Assembly (NCBI RefSeq): GCF_009372255.1
Contig: NZ_LXGN01000001.1
Coordinates: forward strand, 248,001-312,000
From: Acinetobacter guerrae
Lineage (GTDB): Bacteria; Pseudomonadota; Gammaproteobacteria; Pseudomonadales; Moraxellaceae
Reading direction: 5' to 3'
Length of the DNA stretch: 64,000 nt
Shown here: positions 35,777-44,520 of the stretch, one piece after another
Numbering within the stretch: position 1 is the stretch's first letter
How the letters are laid out: every line of letters starts with the position of its first letter
The notes under the pieces: generated by a model
What the model was told of the DNA's origin: nothing
The model's input: only the letters and a program-made list of their open reading frames with translations
Database searches by the model: none
Made by a program: the position numbers and the translations under genes

Positions 35777-37936
35777 ATGCGCAAACATGTACTTAGTTCT
35801 TCTATTTTATGCTTTGGATTTTCAACATCATTAATGGCAACTACAAACGACACAATTGTAGATGAAATGCACTCTGATGTACTTCCTGTGATTTCGCTAA
35901 AAGCAAATATAAACGATGCTCTAATGCCAGCGGTTCATGCCAACTCCACTTTAAAGTCAGATGCCCCCCTATTTAAAACAGCGCAATCTGTTAGTGTAAT
36001 TACACGTAAACAATTAGATCAAAAACAGGCAAATACGCTTGCTGATGCGATCAATGGTGTAGCAGGCGTTAGCGCAGGTTATTTAGGTCGTCGCGGTTGG
36101 GATGATTTTTTTATACGGGGGCAAAACTCGTCCGATCAAATTTTTATTGACGGCTTAAAACAAAGCCAATCTACCTCTGAAGGCGTTGCTGTAGAACTTT
36201 CAGGCATGGATCAAGTGCAGATCATAAAAGGCCCAGCTTCTGTAAATTTTGGTTTGGTGCAACCTGGTGGCATGGTTAATTTGGTCACTAAGCGGCCACA
36301 GTCTCAAACTTTTGTAAATACTGCGCTCACCTATGGTAGTTATGATTTGAAACAGGCCACGTTTGATATGAACTACGCGCCAAATCAAACAGCAAAAGGC
36401 GCTTTTCGTTTCACAGGCCGTATTGCGGATCAAGATGACCCGACTGATTATGTTTATTTTAAAAATTTTTATGTTTCCCCTTCATACAATTTTGATTTAG
36501 GTGATAAAGCTGATTTATCAATCATCGCAAGTTATCAACATCGTGAATATCTGCGCCAACAGGGTTTGCCTGTGCTTGGAACGTTAAAAGCCAATCCCAA
36601 TGGCGCTATTGATCGTGACTTGTATATCGGTGAGCCAGAATTCGGAGCTTATAAGGGTGATGTATATCGAACAGGTTGGACATATCAATACACTTTTGAT
36701 AATGGCTGGAAATTCAATCAAAATGCAGCAATACAAAAGTTACAATCAACTGGGCACATTATTTTTACTCAAACAGGTTCCTCGTTTTGGGCTGCAAATG
36801 CTCCAGCCTACACAACATTAAATCGTAGTAATAATGGTCGTTATCAGACACATGACATTACAACCTATTCTATTGATAACAGTATTCAACGTGATTTTAA
36901 TCTTCTAAATATGGTTCATAATCTGAATATTGGTGTAGATGCCATGCAAACCAAAGATGATTATGTCAATGATCGATACACTACGGGTAATTTGAATCTA
37001 TATCAACCTGTGTATGATCAGACAGTTAGCTATGTCAAAAACAATAGCACTGAGGATATTAATCGCTTGCGTTATACTGGCTTCTATATACGAGATCGTA
37101 TCAATATCACCGAAAAAATAATTTTAAGTCTGGCAGGTCGTCAGGATTGGGCACAAGCCTCAACCCAAAATGTATCGAAAAATGGTGTGTTCAACAAATT
37201 GGCTCAAATCCAGAACTCCGATCAAAAATTTACTGGAAATGCTGGTTTGCTCTACAACATAAATGACATGATTGCTCCGTATGCAAGTTATGCAACTTCA
37301 TTTTTACCAAATACCCGCACAGATGTATCAGGTAATATTCTAGCGCCTGAAACAGGTAAACAAGTTGAAGTGGGTTTAAAGCTGCAAAGTCTGGATCAGC
37401 GTATTCAAAGCAGTATTGCCCTTTACGATTTACGCCGTCAAAATGTCGCAACCGTAGATCCCAATAATTCTGGCTCTTATGTTTTAAATGGCGAACAACA
37501 AACTCGAGGCATAGAAGCAGAAATTAATGCTTATCTGTTAGATCGTTTAAAACTCTCCGCAAGTTATAGTCATCTTTTCGATGCCAAAACAACAAAAGAT
37601 ACAGTACTTACCAATATTGGCTTACCGTTAAACAATATTCCGCAAAATACTTATAGCTTGTCTTCGCGTTATTATCTTGTTGAAAGTGATTTAGGCTGGT
37701 ATCTCGGTGGGGCTATTCGTGGTGAAAGTTCAAAATCGTATAATGGTCTGGATACTCACATACCATCATATATACTTTACGATGCAGAGGCTGGATATGA
37801 TGCAGCACACTGGGGAGCACAGCTATCTATCAAAAATTTATTCGATAAAGACTATTACGCTGGTCTGCTTAATAGCAATATGGTCACAATAGGTGATCCA
37901 AGACAAATCAATTTCACCGTAAAATTTAAATACTAA
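35777..37936 (+). CDS. TonB-dependent siderophore receptor
   Basis: A 719-residue outer-membrane receptor of the FhuA/FpvA-like siderophore group. It has a signal peptide (about 1-22, SLMA/TTN), a plug domain (about 60-170) with SVSVITRKQLDQKQANTLADAINGV, FIRGQ and IKGPASVNFGLVQPGG, and a 22-strand barrel ending in NFTVKFKY with a terminal aromatic. It imports ferric siderophores with TonB energy; the ligand is not inferable. An upstream TTG frame exists, but the ATG at 35777 begins a standard signal peptide. The Fur-box-like site upstream supports iron repression. No reductase or PBP gene is linked. Confidence 0.93.
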   Translation: MRKHVLSSSILCFGFSTSLMATTNDTIVDEMHSDVLPVISLKANINDALMPAVHANSTLKSDAPLFKTAQSVSVITRKQLDQKQANTLADAINGVAGVSAGYLGRRGWDDFFIRGQNSSDQIFIDGLKQSQSTSEGVAVELSGMDQVQIIKGPASVNFGLVQPGGMVNLVTKRPQSQTFVNTALTYGSYDLKQATFDMNYAPNQTAKGAFRFTGRIADQDDPTDYVYFKNFYVSPSYNFDLGDKADLSIIASYQHREYLRQQGLPVLGTLKANPNGAIDRDLYIGEPEFGAYKGDVYRTGWTYQYTFDNGWKFNQNAAIQKLQSTGHIIFTQTGSSFWAANAPAYTTLNRSNNGRYQTHDITTYSIDNSIQRDFNLLNMVHNLNIGVDAMQTKDDYVNDRYTTGNLNLYQPVYDQTVSYVKNNSTEDINRLRYTGFYIRDRINITEKIILSLAGRQDWAQASTQNVSKNGVFNKLAQIQNSDQKFTGNAGLLYNINDMIAPYASYATSFLPNTRTDVSGNILAPETGKQVEVGLKLQSLDQRIQSSIALYDLRRQNVATVDPNNSGSYVLNGEQQTRGIEAEINAYLLDRLKLSASYSHLFDAKTTKDTVLTNIGLPLNNIPQNTYSLSSRYYLVESDLGWYLGGAIRGESSKSYNGLDTHIPSYILYDAEAGYDAAHWGAQLSIKNLFDKDYYAGLLNSNMVTIGDPRQINFTVKFKY

Positions 37937-37958
37937 AAAATCTATTGAAAATCTTTTT

Positions 37959-37980
37959 AGGGCGTTGCTACGCCCTATTT
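37959..37980. terminator. Hairpin between the TonB receptor and the 40-residue gene
   Basis: AGGGCG/CGCCCT stem with a 6-nt loop and T-rich flanks on both sides, between two converging genes; could serve both. Confidence 0.65.
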
Positions 37981-38101
37981 ATATTTCAGTCATCTTAGCC
38001 CGCTTTCGACGTTTTCGTGATTCGAAATAAACTTCCAACGCACTCCATATACAAATGATGATAAAAACGCAACTTGCAACAATCATCAACGTCATCCACA
38101 T
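37979..38101 (-). CDS. Small membrane peptide, 40 residues
   Basis: Encodes 40 residues: a hydrophobic span MTLMIVASCVFIIICIWSAL (residues 3-22), then a strongly basic tail with ESRKRRKRAK. The start at 38101 has AAGGA seven bases upstream, an excellent ribosome binding site, which is the main support for calling it a gene. The layout (outer N-terminus short, positive tail inside) is that of many bacterial small membrane proteins that bind larger membrane complexes, but no partner is evident. Not recognised as a named family. Confidence 0.6.
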   Translation of the reverse strand: MWMTLMIVASCVFIIICIWSALEVYFESRKRRKRAKMTEI

Positions 38102-38245
38102 TAAAATGTCCTTATTTTAATTGGTAAAAATATTTATAAATCAAAGTTAGATAAGACTAAAGTCTATTCTGTTTTTTTATCATCGGAATGGCATTTTTGT
38201 TCTTTTTTAACACTTTATTTATATCAACTTATATTTTTTATGAAT

Positions 38246-38275
38246 TAAAAATGGCGCAATATCTGCGCCATTTTT
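38246..38275 (-). terminator. Terminator after the Gln/Asn-rich peptide gene
   Basis: Stem AAAAATGGCGCA/TGCGCCATTTTT with a short loop, followed on the minus strand by a T-rich tail; 33 bp below the stop codon of the Q/N-rich gene. Confidence 0.8.
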
Positions 38276-38307
38276 CCTTTAACACGAAGAATAATTCAGA
38301 TTATATT

Positions 38308-38466
38308 CTAACGTTGTTGATTAGATTGTTTTTGCTGGTTTTTTTGCTGGTTTGGGTTTTGCTGTTCTTGCTGACGCTGTTGGTCAGACTGTTGGTTATG
38401 TTGAGGTTGCTTTGACGGATTCGATTGTTGATCTTGCGATTGACCTTGTTGGCGTTGATTAGACAT
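38308..38466 (-). CDS. Gln/Asn-rich 52-residue peptide
   Basis: Encodes 52 residues of which 24 are Gln and 7 Asn; the remainder are mostly Ser, Lys, Arg, Asp, Glu, Pro and one Gly and His each. Apart from the initial Met there is no aliphatic or aromatic residue at all. The start at 38466 is preceded by GAGGAAC, and a terminator follows, so a real gene is likely despite the short length. The sequence must be intrinsically disordered. It resembles hydrophilin-type stress peptides in composition, which might fit desiccation or osmotic stress, but that is only an analogy. No family recognised. Confidence 0.7.
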   Translation of the reverse strand: MSNQRQQGQSQDQQSNPSKQPQHNQQSDQQRQQEQQNPNQQKNQQKQSNQQR

Positions 38467-38828
38467 AACAATGTTCCTCATTTTTGCTTTTTAAATCACC
38501 TTAGTCATTTAGAAGTTGAGTTAAAACCCTAAGATGTCCGTTCATGCTAGACCATAAGTTAGGTTTACAATAATTCGGTCTGTAAGATTGTTTAAAGTTA
38601 TGTAAGACTAAAAAATAGAATATTTGTGTATTTTTTTTAAACAAGAATAGTTTAGCTTCTCTTCAATTATTTGATCGATAAAATAGCTCACCTAATGTCA
38701 CCTATCCTTACTTAAACTTACGTCAGCATTGAACGTAAAATTTTATACGTTCGTATAAAAATAGCTTTTGCTTCTTGTTTTTTCAATAAAGCGCCCTACA
38801 CTATGCCGATCTTTAAAGGATGTTCATC
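38467..38828. other. Divergent intergenic region of Q/N-rich and acyltransferase genes
   Basis: About 360 bp holding promoters in both directions. It includes the perfect palindrome at 38741-38760. No other structure was recognised. Confidence 0.4.
38741..38760. promoter_or_regulatory. 20-bp palindrome upstream of the acyltransferase gene (candidate operator)
   Basis: Arms TTTTATACG and CGTATAAAA separated by TT, a perfect inverted repeat of 9-bp arms. It lies about 68 bp before the acyltransferase start, at a position suited to an operator of a TetR-like or similar dimeric regulator. No regulator gene is adjacent. Confidence 0.45.
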
Positions 38829-39389
38829 ATGAAAAAGCAACTTGCCAAGTCTATTTTCAAGCTTTCTGGCTGGTCATATCACATCGAACCCAATACGTTG
38901 GAAAATAAACAGGTCATTATTGGCTTTGAACATACATCTAACATGGACGCTATACTTTCATTGGCGCTTTTTGAAATTTTAGAGATCAAAATTCATACAC
39001 TCATTAAAAAAGAACTTTTTAAAGGCCCACTTAAACCACTTTTAGAAAAAATTGGAGGCATTCCAGTTGATCGTAAAGCCAGTAAGGATATTGTTTCGCA
39101 AATGGTTGAACTATTTGATGAACATGAAAGCTTCAATTTAGTGATCGCACCTGAAGCAACCCGCGCAAAAAATGGTGAAACACGTAAACCGATTCGTACA
39201 GGTTTTTGGCACATTGCAAAAGCAGCGAATGTTCCTATCGTACTGATGTATGCCAATGCTAAAACAAAAAAAGGTGGTATTTTAGGTAAAATTTATCCTT
39301 CTGATCTCAATCAAGATTTGATCAAGATCCAAAAGCTTTATAAAGAAAAAGTTGGCTTGGACATTTATATTCCTGAAACAAAAAATTAG
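38829..39389 (+). CDS. PlsC-type acyltransferase
   Basis: A 186-residue member of the lysophospholipid/glycerol-3-phosphate acyltransferase superfamily. The HxxxxD catalytic motif is HTSNMD (His35, Asp40), followed by the second region GGIPVDRKA and the third APEATRAKNGETR (near 105-117). It is shorter than typical PlsC and has no clear N-terminal membrane span. Such proteins transfer acyl groups to a lysophospholipid, amino-alcohol or hydroxy-acceptor; the acceptor is unknown. Two ATGs, at 38820 and 38829, follow AAAGG; the second has correct spacing. No operon partner. Confidence 0.82.
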   Translation: MKKQLAKSIFKLSGWSYHIEPNTLENKQVIIGFEHTSNMDAILSLALFEILEIKIHTLIKKELFKGPLKPLLEKIGGIPVDRKASKDIVSQMVELFDEHESFNLVIAPEATRAKNGETRKPIRTGFWHIAKAANVPIVLMYANAKTKKGGILGKIYPSDLNQDLIKIQKLYKEKVGLDIYIPETKN

Positions 39390-39500
39390 TGTTTGTTGAT
39401 TTTTCAAAAGCTAGCCTCTTTCTCCTAAAAATAGGCTTATGGTAGAATCTGCACAATTTGATCGGGTACTCATCCCCATCCTTAAGGAGCATATTGCAAC

Positions 39501-40250
39501 ATGGCAGGTCATTCCAAGTGGGCAAACACAAAGCATCGTAAAGCAAAACAAGATGCCAGCCGTGCTAAAGTTTTTACCAAATATATTCGTGAAATTGTCA
39601 CCGCAGCTAAACTCGGTGGAGCTGAAGCCGCCAGTAATCCGCGTTTACGTGCTGTCGTTGAAAAAGCATTATCGGTGAACATGACCCGTGATGCGATTAA
39701 CCGCGCAATTCAACGCGGTGCGGGTGGCGAAGATAACGATGATCTAAATGAAGTCACCTATGAAGGGTATGGCGTCGGTGGTGTTGCAGTTTTGGTTGAA
39801 ACCATGACGGATAACTTGAACCGAACTGTGCCCGATGTTCGCCATTGCTTTAGCAAAACCAATGGAAATCTTGGAACTAACGGTTCAGTCTCTTATCTGT
39901 TTACCAAACGTGGTGAAATTAGCTTTGAAGACGTTTCGTTAGAAGACAAAATTATGGAAGTTGCACTTGAAGCTGGTGCAGACGATATTGAAATTGAAGA
40001 AGATGGCATTTTAGTCATTACCTCACCTGAAAGTTTTGGTGATGTCCAGGATGCACTGACAGCAGCAGGTTTAAAATCTGACAATGCTGAAGTGGTTATG
40101 AGCCCATCGACTAAAGCTGAAATTACAGACATTGAACAAGCAAAACAAATCCTAAAAATGATTGATATGCTTGAAGATCTGGATGATGTTCAAAACGTTT
40201 ATACTAACGTTGAATTTTCGGAAGACGTATTGACTCAGCTCGATGCTTAA
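39501..40250 (+). CDS. yebC: YebC/PmpR family translational/transcriptional regulator
   Basis: A 249-residue TACO1/YebC protein. The universal beginning [18 protein letters not shown] is present, and the [22 protein letters not shown] segment lies near 90-111. Members bind DNA or the ribosome and help translation of polyproline stretches. AAGGAG is at a suitable distance from the start codon. Followed by a strong terminator, so it is apparently a single gene. No ruv genes adjoin, though ruvC lies elsewhere in the window. Confidence 0.95.
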   Translation: MAGHSKWANTKHRKAKQDASRAKVFTKYIREIVTAAKLGGAEAASNPRLRAVVEKALSVNMTRDAINRAIQRGAGGEDNDDLNEVTYEGYGVGGVAVLVETMTDNLNRTVPDVRHCFSKTNGNLGTNGSVSYLFTKRGEISFEDVSLEDKIMEVALEAGADDIEIEEDGILVITSPESFGDVQDALTAAGLKSDNAEVVMSPSTKAEITDIEQAKQILKMIDMLEDLDDVQNVYTNVEFSEDVLTQLDA

Positions 40251-40264
40251 TCTGAATCTGTTTT

Positions 40265-40292
40265 AAAAAACGCGCTCACTGCGCGTTTTTTA
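40265..40292. terminator. Terminator after yebC
   Basis: Stem AAAAAACGCGC/GCGCGTTTTTT with a 4-nt loop, between yebC and the converging Lrp/AsnC gene; works in both directions. Confidence 0.88.
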
Positions 40293-40302
40293 TTATTAAT
40301 TT

Positions 40303-40773
40303 TTATAGTTTATTTAACAACTTATAGCAGTTAAATACATTGTATTCCTTAATGACAAAGCTTGAATGTAATGCAACAACATTGTCAATTTTACCAATTC
40401 TTCGCAGCAAAATATCACTATAATCATCCATATTTCGTGCAACTAGTTCTAAAATAAAATCAGCACTCTGACCTGTAACCAAAAAGGCGTTGGTGACTTC
40501 AGGAATATCTTCAATCTCTGTCAGAAATTTATCAAAAGTCTCGGTATCATGTTTACTTAAAGAAACTTGCAGCAAAATATGTAAAGTAAAACCAAGCTTC
40601 GCAAAATTAATATCACGCTTCAGACTACTCATGATATTGGTTTCAATTAAATGTTTAATCCGCCGATGCACCGAACTGACTGAAAGACTAATGCGCTCAG
40701 AAAGCTCATTCAGATTGACATCTTCATGGGTTAAGATTTCAAGAATTTGTTTATCAAAACGATCCAGTTCCAT
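40303..40773 (-). CDS. Lrp/AsnC family regulator
   Basis: A 156-residue Lrp/AsnC regulator: an N-terminal helix-turn-helix (LDRFDKQILEILTHEDVNLNELSERI, then SLSVSSVHRRIKHL) and a C-terminal RAM domain with TNAFLVTGQSADFILELVARN near 95-115. These respond to amino acids and can be local or global regulators. The neighbouring genes are yebC (convergent) and, about 740 bp away on the other side, a DcaP porin followed by a glutamate/aspartate transporter, so amino-acid uptake genes are possible targets. The link is conjecture. Start at 40773. Confidence 0.9.
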   Translation of the reverse strand: MELDRFDKQILEILTHEDVNLNELSERISLSVSSVHRRIKHLIETNIMSSLKRDINFAKLGFTLHILLQVSLSKHDTETFDKFLTEIEDIPEVTNAFLVTGQSADFILELVARNMDDYSDILLRRIGKIDNVVALHSSFVIKEYNVFNCYKLLNKL

Positions 40774-41509
40774 CGATGCTCCACAATCTTAATTAGGATA
40801 TTTGAGTTTATTGGAACTTTTTATAACCATTTAATTTTTACAGGGTTAAAATTTTACAGGGTCAAGGGAAAACATCAGTTTACTTGTGACGACGTATTCA
40901 CCGATAAATGAAATCATCTTGCAATTAACTTGTGGTCAATTGTGTCAAAGCCGAGTTGAGACCTTTTGGGTCAGATCTGCGTATCTCCCAATCCGCTGAT
41001 CACTCTTCTCAGTCCCCATCACACCCTGATATATAAAGTACCAATATCTGTATGGAATTATTTCCCTAAAATAAAAAGAAACCAAGCGAAATTTAAATTA
41101 TTTTTCATTAAATGTTATTTTTATGTTATTTTTTACCAGATTATTATAAATAATCGATTATAAATGTCATTTTAACTCATATAATTAATAAAATTTACTT
41201 TAAAAAATAAAAGATCAAAAGCGAACTACTTCTAAAAAAATATTTAAATAATTGCAATAAATTGGAACATGAATGATTTATTTTAGGACTTTTTAATACT
41301 TATTATTCTGAATAAAAACTTTAGAGTTTTCAAAGATTACATATAGTTATCTTATTTTATTCTTTTTTTTCATATTGGCTAGTTTTTGGATATTTTTCAA
41401 CCAAACACAAAAGACTCATTAGTCTGTCTTAATTATTGGCACTATTCTTGTTAGTAAAAACACGAAGCTTTTTTTGATTTGAGCTTTTACCATCATCATT
41501 GGAGTAATC
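40774..41509. other. Long AT-rich intergenic region upstream of the DcaP-type porin gene
   Basis: About 740 bp without a convincing gene. A 16-bp tandem direct repeat with core TTTTACAGGGT lies at 40836 and 40852. A less AT-rich patch at 40900-41060 stands out, but I could not assign it to an RNA. The promoter of the porin gene must be near the right end. Confidence 0.4.
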
Positions 41510-42946
41510 GTGATCAAACTTAATAAATTAGTACTTTGCATGAGTACACTGGGGCTATCCGCAATCTCTCTACCAGCTTTTGCTGCTACTAGTGAGCAGC
41601 AAGAGATACAACAATTACGTGCAGAAGTCGCAGAACTTCGCGCATTGATTCAACAACAGGCAGTTACCCAAAAACAAATCGTGGCAGAGCAAAAGGCTCG
41701 ACCAGTTATTGCTACTCCGCCACCAGCACCTGTTATAGCACAAGCTGCACCAGCGCCTGCCAATGCAAAACCAGGTTGGTTCACTTTGCCAGATGGGCAA
41801 ACACAAGTGAAACTTTATGGTAGCGTCCGTGCAGATGCGACTTATGACTTTAAAGGCACAAATGCTGACACCACGAACATCAATAACCCAACCAACAAAG
41901 TTCCTCTGAACTCTGCAAATGCCACCGAAGATGCGCTTAACGTCACCGCAGCAACCACTCGCTTTGGCCTTGATTTCTCACGTCCTAGCGACATTGGCGA
42001 GATTACAGGTAAAATTGAAGCCGACTTTATGGGCTCATCTGGAACGAATGGTACGGGTTCATTACGAGTACGTCATGCCTATGTGAATGTTGGAAAATGG
42101 TTAGCAGGTCAAACCACTTCTCCGTTTGTAAACGTTGATACTGCACCAGAGACAGTCGATTTCAACGGCCCAATGGGGTATGGTTCAACACGAACTGTTC
42201 AGGTTCGTTATACACAGCCAATCAATGCCAATCAGAAATTATTATTGGCATTAGAAGGTGGAGATGTTGATAACATTACAACAGGTAATGCCGTTATCAA
42301 TGCAAATGGTACAACATCAAGTGGTGGTAACCGTTTCCCTGCTTTAACTGCTCGTTATGATTTTAAAACAGCCGATAATAAATTCTTGGCTCAGGCCCAT
42401 GCACTTTTACATGAAAACCGTATTTCAACCAATGACAGCAATGATGAAGAAAAACTCGGTTGGGGTGTCGGTTTAGGCGCAAAATATAAAATCACCGATG
42501 CAGATACCGTATTTGCCAATTACTACCATGTTAAAGGTGATAACCGTTACTTGCTTTACGGCAATTCAGCTTATGTCGCTTCAAGCAATGTCGATGGTAG
42601 TTTAAATATTTCAGAAAGCGAATTTAACTCAGGTTTGATTGGTTACTCACGCACTTGGAGTCCAAAACTGAGATCAACCATTGCTGCAGGTGGTATTTGG
42701 TACAAAGATGATAATGGTTATGCAGATTTTGCGTCCCGCGCTGCAACTTTGCCAGCAACACGCGATGGCTTAAATAAGACTTTATATAACATCATTGTCA
42801 ACTCATTTTATAGCCCGACAAAAGCGATTGATTTAGGTGTTGAATATACTTATGGTCAACGTAAGATTTTTGAACAGCTTGATCCGAACAAATCAGACGA
42901 TGGTGATTATTCACGTTTAAATTTAATGGCTAAATACAGCTTCTAA
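41510..42946 (+). CDS. dcaP: DcaP-type trimeric outer-membrane porin
   Basis: A 478-residue porin with a signal peptide (about 1-25, PAFA/ATS), then a coiled coil typical of the group (EQQEIQQLRAEVAELRALIQQQ, about 28-50), a Pro/Ala-rich linker, and a barrel beginning VKLYGSVRADATYDF and ending LMAKYSF. DcaP-like proteins of Acinetobacter trimerise and take up negatively charged compounds, first described with dicarboxylate use. The start codon is GTG at 41510, preceded by GGAG at a suitable distance. Terminator follows. The adjacent acidic-amino-acid transporter fits a porin for anions. Confidence 0.9.
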   Translation: MIKLNKLVLCMSTLGLSAISLPAFAATSEQQEIQQLRAEVAELRALIQQQAVTQKQIVAEQKARPVIATPPPAPVIAQAAPAPANAKPGWFTLPDGQTQVKLYGSVRADATYDFKGTNADTTNINNPTNKVPLNSANATEDALNVTAATTRFGLDFSRPSDIGEITGKIEADFMGSSGTNGTGSLRVRHAYVNVGKWLAGQTTSPFVNVDTAPETVDFNGPMGYGSTRTVQVRYTQPINANQKLLLALEGGDVDNITTGNAVINANGTTSSGGNRFPALTARYDFKTADNKFLAQAHALLHENRISTNDSNDEEKLGWGVGLGAKYKITDADTVFANYYHVKGDNRYLLYGNSAYVASSNVDGSLNISESEFNSGLIGYSRTWSPKLRSTIAAGGIWYKDDNGYADFASRAATLPATRDGLNKTLYNIIVNSFYSPTKAIDLGVEYTYGQRKIFEQLDPNKSDDGDYSRLNLMAKYSF

Positions 42947-42961
42947 ATTCTTTCATGATTT

Positions 42962-42999
42962 AAAAAACCACAGATCAATCCTGATCTGTGGTTTTTTAT
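42962..42999. terminator. Terminator between the porin and the ABC transporter genes
   Basis: Stem AAAAAACCACAGATCA/TGATCTGTGGTTTTTT, very stable, with both A- and T-run flanks; serves converging genes. Confidence 0.9.
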
Positions 43000-43084
43000 A
43001 AACAAATTTATTCGACTTAGAATAACAATCATAGTAATAAAAAAAGAGCCAAGACAATGACTCTTCTTTTCAATGATAAAACAC

Positions 43085-43828
43085 TTAATGCATCATTTGA
43101 ATCTTGTCTAAAAATAATTTGGCGCGATCATGACGAGCATGTAAATTGCCAAAAAATTCGCTGGTCGCGCAATCTTCCAGAATTTTACCTTCATCCATAA
43201 AAATCACGCGATTAGATACTCGTTTGGCAAAGCCCATCTCGTGCGTTACGCACATCATGGTCATGCCTTCGTTAGCAAGTTGCATCATGACTTCCAAAAC
43301 TTCACCCACCATTTCAGGGTCAAGTGCAGATGTAGGCTCATCAAACAACATACAAATCGGATCCATGGACAATCCACGAGCAATAGCGACACGTTGCTGC
43401 TGACCACCTGAAAGCTGACCTGGAAACTTATCTTTATGAGCAAGTAAGCCGACTCGTTCAAGATATTTCACGCCCTTTTCGCGTGCTTCTGCCACAGAAC
43501 GTTTCAGCACCTTGACCTGTGCTACTGTCAAATTTTCAAGTACAGTCATGTGGGGAAATAGTTCAAAATGCTGGAAGACCATTCCGACTTTAGAACGAAA
43601 CTTGGCAAGATTGGTTTTAGGATCACATAGTGATACTCCATCTACCAAAATATTACCTTGCTGTATAGGTTCAAGGGCATTGACGGTTTTAATCAATGTT
43701 GATTTTCCAGACCCAGAAGGGCCACAAACGACGACCACTTCCCCTTTTTCGATACTGGTGGTGCAATCTGTTAAAACCTGAAAATCACCATACCATTTAG
43801 AGATATGTTGGATGTCTATCATTGGCAT
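43085..43828 (-). CDS. gltL: Glutamate/aspartate ABC transporter ATP-binding protein
   Basis: A 247-residue ATPase of the polar amino acid uptake family. Walker A is GPSGSGKST near 38-46, the signature is [15 protein letters not shown], Walker B is [15 protein letters not shown], and the switch His is in VTHEMGF. It powers the permease pair encoded just upstream, with a 13-bp gap to gltK. Last gene of the four-gene operon. Length and motifs are normal. Confidence 0.94.
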   Translation of the reverse strand: MPMIDIQHISKWYGDFQVLTDCTTSIEKGEVVVVCGPSGSGKSTLIKTVNALEPIQQGNILVDGVSLCDPKTNLAKFRSKVGMVFQHFELFPHMTVLENLTVAQVKVLKRSVAEAREKGVKYLERVGLLAHKDKFPGQLSGGQQQRVAIARGLSMDPICMLFDEPTSALDPEMVGEVLEVMMQLANEGMTMMCVTHEMGFAKRVSNRVIFMDEGKILEDCATSEFFGNLHARHDRAKLFLDKIQMMH

Positions 43829-43841
43829 TTAAAATCTCCAA

Positions 43842-44519
43842 TTAGCGAATGATGGCAATTTTCTGCTGTAATCGTTTTACAAGTTGCGAAAGCAAAAACG
43901 AACTACAGAAATAAACCAGAGCTACAATAAAATAAAAAGTGGCTTTTGTTTCAGGCCCATAGGTATTGGCCAATGTATCTGCACGACCTAAAAAGTCAGG
44001 CGCACTGATCACATATACCAAAGAAATATCCTGAAATAAAATAATGGTTTGCGTTAAAAGTACAGGCAACATATTACGAAAAGCCTGAGGCAAAACCACA
44101 TATTTCATGGATTGACCATAAGTAAAACCTAATGCATAACCCGCGTTCACCTGACCTTTAGAAACAGATTGAATACCTGAGCGTACAATCTCAGAAAAAA
44201 ATGCTGCTTCGAAAATAGCAAAAGTCACAACGCTGGAAAATAATGGCCCCCAGTACGTATCTGATTGAAAATCAAATACTTTAGGCAATAAGAAATAAAA
44301 GATAAAAATAACCTGAATCAGTGGAATACCACGAAAAACATCCACATAAAACTTGGCAAAATTACGCGCAACAAAATTGTTGGATAAACGCATCATTGCC
44401 AGAGGTGTACCGATGAGAATCCCACCGATCATAGACAAAACAGTTACCGTAAGGGTAAAAACAAAGCCTTCTCTTAATGCATGAATTACGTCAGGATGTT
44501 GTAATAAACTAAAGTCCAT
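43842..44519 (-). CDS. gltK: Glutamate/aspartate ABC transporter permease GltK
   Basis: A 225-residue inner-membrane permease of the HisMQ type. Several membrane spans are apparent and the cytoplasmic EAA-like loop is EAAFFSEIVRSGIQSVSKGQVNAGYALG. It pairs with GltJ to form the channel. Only one base separates it from gltJ, so translational coupling is likely. Confidence 0.92.
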   Translation of the reverse strand: MDFSLLQHPDVIHALREGFVFTLTVTVLSMIGGILIGTPLAMMRLSNNFVARNFAKFYVDVFRGIPLIQVIFIFYFLLPKVFDFQSDTYWGPLFSSVVTFAIFEAAFFSEIVRSGIQSVSKGQVNAGYALGFTYGQSMKYVVLPQAFRNMLPVLLTQTIILFQDISLVYVISAPDFLGRADTLANTYGPETKATFYFIVALVYFCSSFLLSQLVKRLQQKIAIIR

Positions 44520-44520
44520 A

